20,449 nt of DNA from JACOYH01 sp964469735 (GTDB lineage: Bacteria > Patescibacteriota > Minisyncoccia > Minisyncoccales > MHMH01), in assembly GCA_964469735.1 (NCBI GenBank), contig CAYXYS010000005.1, positions 1-20,449 on the forward strand, written 5' to 3'. Position 1 is the first letter of the stretch, and the number at the start of each line of letters is the position of its first letter. Below the pieces are notes generated by a model that saw only the letters and a program-made list of their open reading frames with translations, did no database searches and was not told the DNA's origin. Both the position numbers and the translations under genes were made by a program. Shown here one piece after another: positions 19,003 through 20,449 of this stretch.

Positions 19003-19929
19003 ATGGAAAAAAATTATGAACTTATAATCATTGGAGGAGGACCGGCGGGAATCACTGCCGGCATTTACGGAGCCAGGAGAAAAATAAAAGCCGTTTTGGT
19101 CACCAAGTCTTTCGGCGGGCAGATGGTCAGGAAGTCGGTTGCTATTGAAAACTATCCGGGATTTAAATCGATTTCCGGAGCCGATTTAGTTCAGAATATG
19201 GTGGAGCAGTTGAAGGGAAGCGGCATGGAAATTATTAACGACAAAGTGGGAAAAGTGAAAAAAGACGGCAGCGGCTTTTTGGTAAAAACCGAAAACAGCG
19301 GCGAGCTTTCCGCTTCAGCTGTTATCGTGGCCACGGGAGCCGATCCCAGGCCGCTTGAAGTTGAAGGCGAGAAGGAGTTCATAGGAAAAGGGGTTTCTTA
19401 CTGCACCACTTGCGACGCTCCGTTATTCGCCGGCAAAGATGTGGCCGTTATAGGAGGGGGCAATTCGGGTTTTGAATCCGCCCTTTCCCTGCGCAAATAC
19501 GCAAACAAGATATATATACTGGAAGCTTCGGGTGAAGTAAAAGCCGACGAGGCCAATCAAAAGAAAGCCGAGGAAAATTCGAAGATAGAAGTGATTACTT
19601 CCGCAGTCGTTAAAAAGATAAAAGGCGGGCAATTTGTCGAGTCTCTTATTTACGAAGACAAAAAAACCGGAGAAGAAAAAACTCTTCCTGTCCAGGGAAT
19701 ATTCGTGGAAATAGGCAATATTCCCGCTACGGGATTCGTCAAAGACCTGGTCGATTTCAATGAAAAAGATGAGATAAAAATAGACCATAGAACCTGCCAG
19801 ACCCGCACCTCCGGGATTTTTGCAGCGGGAGACGCGACCGACGTTAAATACAAGCAAATAATAATAGCCTGCGGCCAGGGGACCACAGCTCTTCTTTCGG
19901 CAGCCGACTACCTAGAAAATAAATCTTAA
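19003..19929 (+). CDS. AhpF-/thioredoxin-reductase-like flavoprotein disulfide reductase
   Basis: ATG 19003 is taken as the start; an in-frame ATG at 18943 lies inside the upstream gene. The 308-residue protein has an FAD-binding GGGPAGITAG (11-20), a redox dithiol C134-T-T-C137-D, an NAD(P)H-binding GGGNSGFESA (151-160) and the FAD-contacting GIFAAGDATDV near the end. In place of the HRRxxxR NADPH clamp of thioredoxin reductases it has ILEASGEVKADE, like AhpF, where E174 would favour NADH. The N-terminal thioredoxin-fold domains of AhpF are missing. It probably passes electrons to thioredoxin-like proteins or directly to the adjacent AhpD-like protein. The gene overlaps the enolase start by 1 base. 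Confidence 0.9.
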   Translation: MEKNYELIIIGGGPAGITAGIYGARRKIKAVLVTKSFGGQMVRKSVAIENYPGFKSISGADLVQNMVEQLKGSGMEIINDKVGKVKKDGSGFLVKTENSGELSASAVIVATGADPRPLEVEGEKEFIGKGVSYCTTCDAPLFAGKDVAVIGGGNSGFESALSLRKYANKIYILEASGEVKADEANQKKAEENSKIEVITSAVVKKIKGGQFVESLIYEDKKTGEEKTLPVQGIFVEIGNIPATGFVKDLVDFNEKDEIKIDHRTCQTRTSGIFAAGDATDVKYKQIIIACGQGTTALLSAADYLENKS

Positions 19930-20435
19930 TGTCCAGTGAAATAAAATCAATTCTAGCTGAAAAGATATCGGATTCCAGGGGGAATCCGACTTTAAGGGTT
20001 GAGGTGGAGACTGCCGCCGGAAAGTTTTCTGCCGGTGTTCCTTCGGGAGCTTCCACAGGAAAAAAGGAGGCTGTTGTCCTGGATGCCGACAAGGCCGTTG
20101 AAAACGTTAACAAGATAATAGCTCCAGAGCTGAAGGGTAAGGATGTTTCCAATCAGGGAAAGCTGGACCGGCTGATGATTGAGATGGACGGGACCAAGGA
20201 TAAGTCCAAGCTTGGAGCCAATGCCATATTGGGAGTTTCATTGGCTGCAGCCAGAGCAGGGGCGGCGGGATTAAACGTTTCTCTTTGGCAATATATTTCT
20301 TCGATATCAGAGCAGAAGCCGTTTTTATCGGTACCCACTTTTAACATTATTAACGGAGGAGCTCACGCCAATAATAACCTCTCACTTCAGGAATTTATGG
20401 CAGTAATGGACGGAGGCTCTCCAAAGAAAAATTGA
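19929..20435 (+). CDS. eno: Enolase, N-terminal part, frameshifted near the window end
   Basis: 168 residues of a protein of about 420, matching enolase: ILAEKISDSRGNPTLRVEVETAAGKFSAGVPSGASTGKKEA, DGTKDKSKLGANAILGVSLAAARAGA and FNIINGGAHANNNLSLQEFMAV. The SGAST loop that closes over the substrate and the E of QEFM are present; the metal-binding residues lie beyond the window. After QEFMAVMDGGS the frame reads PKKN and stops at TGA 20433-20435. Inserting one base near 20420-20422 would give GGS(x)KEKLILKLK, the usual enolase continuation, and stay open to 20449. So the gene carries a one-base deletion or a sequence error. Enolase converts 2-phosphoglycerate to phosphoenolpyruvate in glycolysis. 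Confidence 0.9.
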   Translation: MSSEIKSILAEKISDSRGNPTLRVEVETAAGKFSAGVPSGASTGKKEAVVLDADKAVENVNKIIAPELKGKDVSNQGKLDRLMIEMDGTKDKSKLGANAILGVSLAAARAGAAGLNVSLWQYISSISEQKPFLSVPTFNIINGGAHANNNLSLQEFMAVMDGGSPKKN

Positions 20436-20449
20436 TCCTAAAATTAAAA

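Noticed and set aside
1..20449. tRNA, rRNA and CRISPR features
   Set aside because: I examined all gaps between genes and found no tRNA T-arm pattern in a foldable context, no rRNA sequence and no regularly spaced repeats.

Overview
The window looks like a piece of a small bacterial genome of the Candidate Phyla Radiation (Patescibacteria, Parcubacteria-like). This is an inference from gene content and style: short gaps, overlapping genes, many very small proteins, short versions of core proteins, and the company of DUF3175, DUF5320, DUF134 and an ATP-cone nuclease. TGA is used as an ordinary stop (for example 7675-7677), so the Gly recoding of some CPR lineages does not apply. No rRNA, tRNA, CRISPR array or transposase gene was found. 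No gene-free stretch exceeds 300 bases; the longest is the 242-base ftsZ leader region.

Layout. 1-183: tail of an unknown gene and a hairpin-rich terminator. 220-2456: a Cas4/AddB-like nuclease, a four-helix membrane protein, a YbaB nucleoid protein and two unknown small proteins. 2560-3492: a lipid/diacylglycerol kinase-family protein. 3602-4719: DUF3175 and an ATP-cone/Mrr-type nuclease fusion. 4774-9895: a tight DNA-repair cluster (UvrD-type helicase fused to a Fe-S nuclease, XseA, XseB) running into a DUF167 protein and a secreted DUF333-FKBP isomerase. 9930-11641: a zinc ribbon, DUF5320, a DUF134 regulator and two half-size UPF0718-type permeases. 11664-12098: a stand-alone LigD phosphoesterase domain. 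12129-12884: the only minus-strand gene, unknown. 13020-14237: panD and a membrane-anchored C39-like peptidase. 14425-14823: a cupin whose start has been rewritten by a small mobile element. 15030-15571: three proteins of 48-57 residues, two or three of them Cys-rich, in one transcription unit. 15814-17361: ftsZ with lysine-rich tails at both ends, behind a structured leader. 17560-20449: galU, an AhpD-like protein, an AhpF-like reductase and a broken or truncated enolase.

The strongest unusual signals are these. (1) Two related 128-129 bp non-coding elements have 14-bp inverted termini of consensus CCCCGTTAGAAGTC. One is flanked by a TGAA duplication, and removing it recreates the natural ATG start of the cupin gene. 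The other sits at the galU promoter. (2) Four genes have a -10 box ending exactly 6 bases before the ATG, which predicts leaderless mRNAs. (3) There is an operon of three micro-proteins. (4) FtsZ has histone-like tails and a folded 5' leader. All functional calls come from reading motifs; no database search was run.
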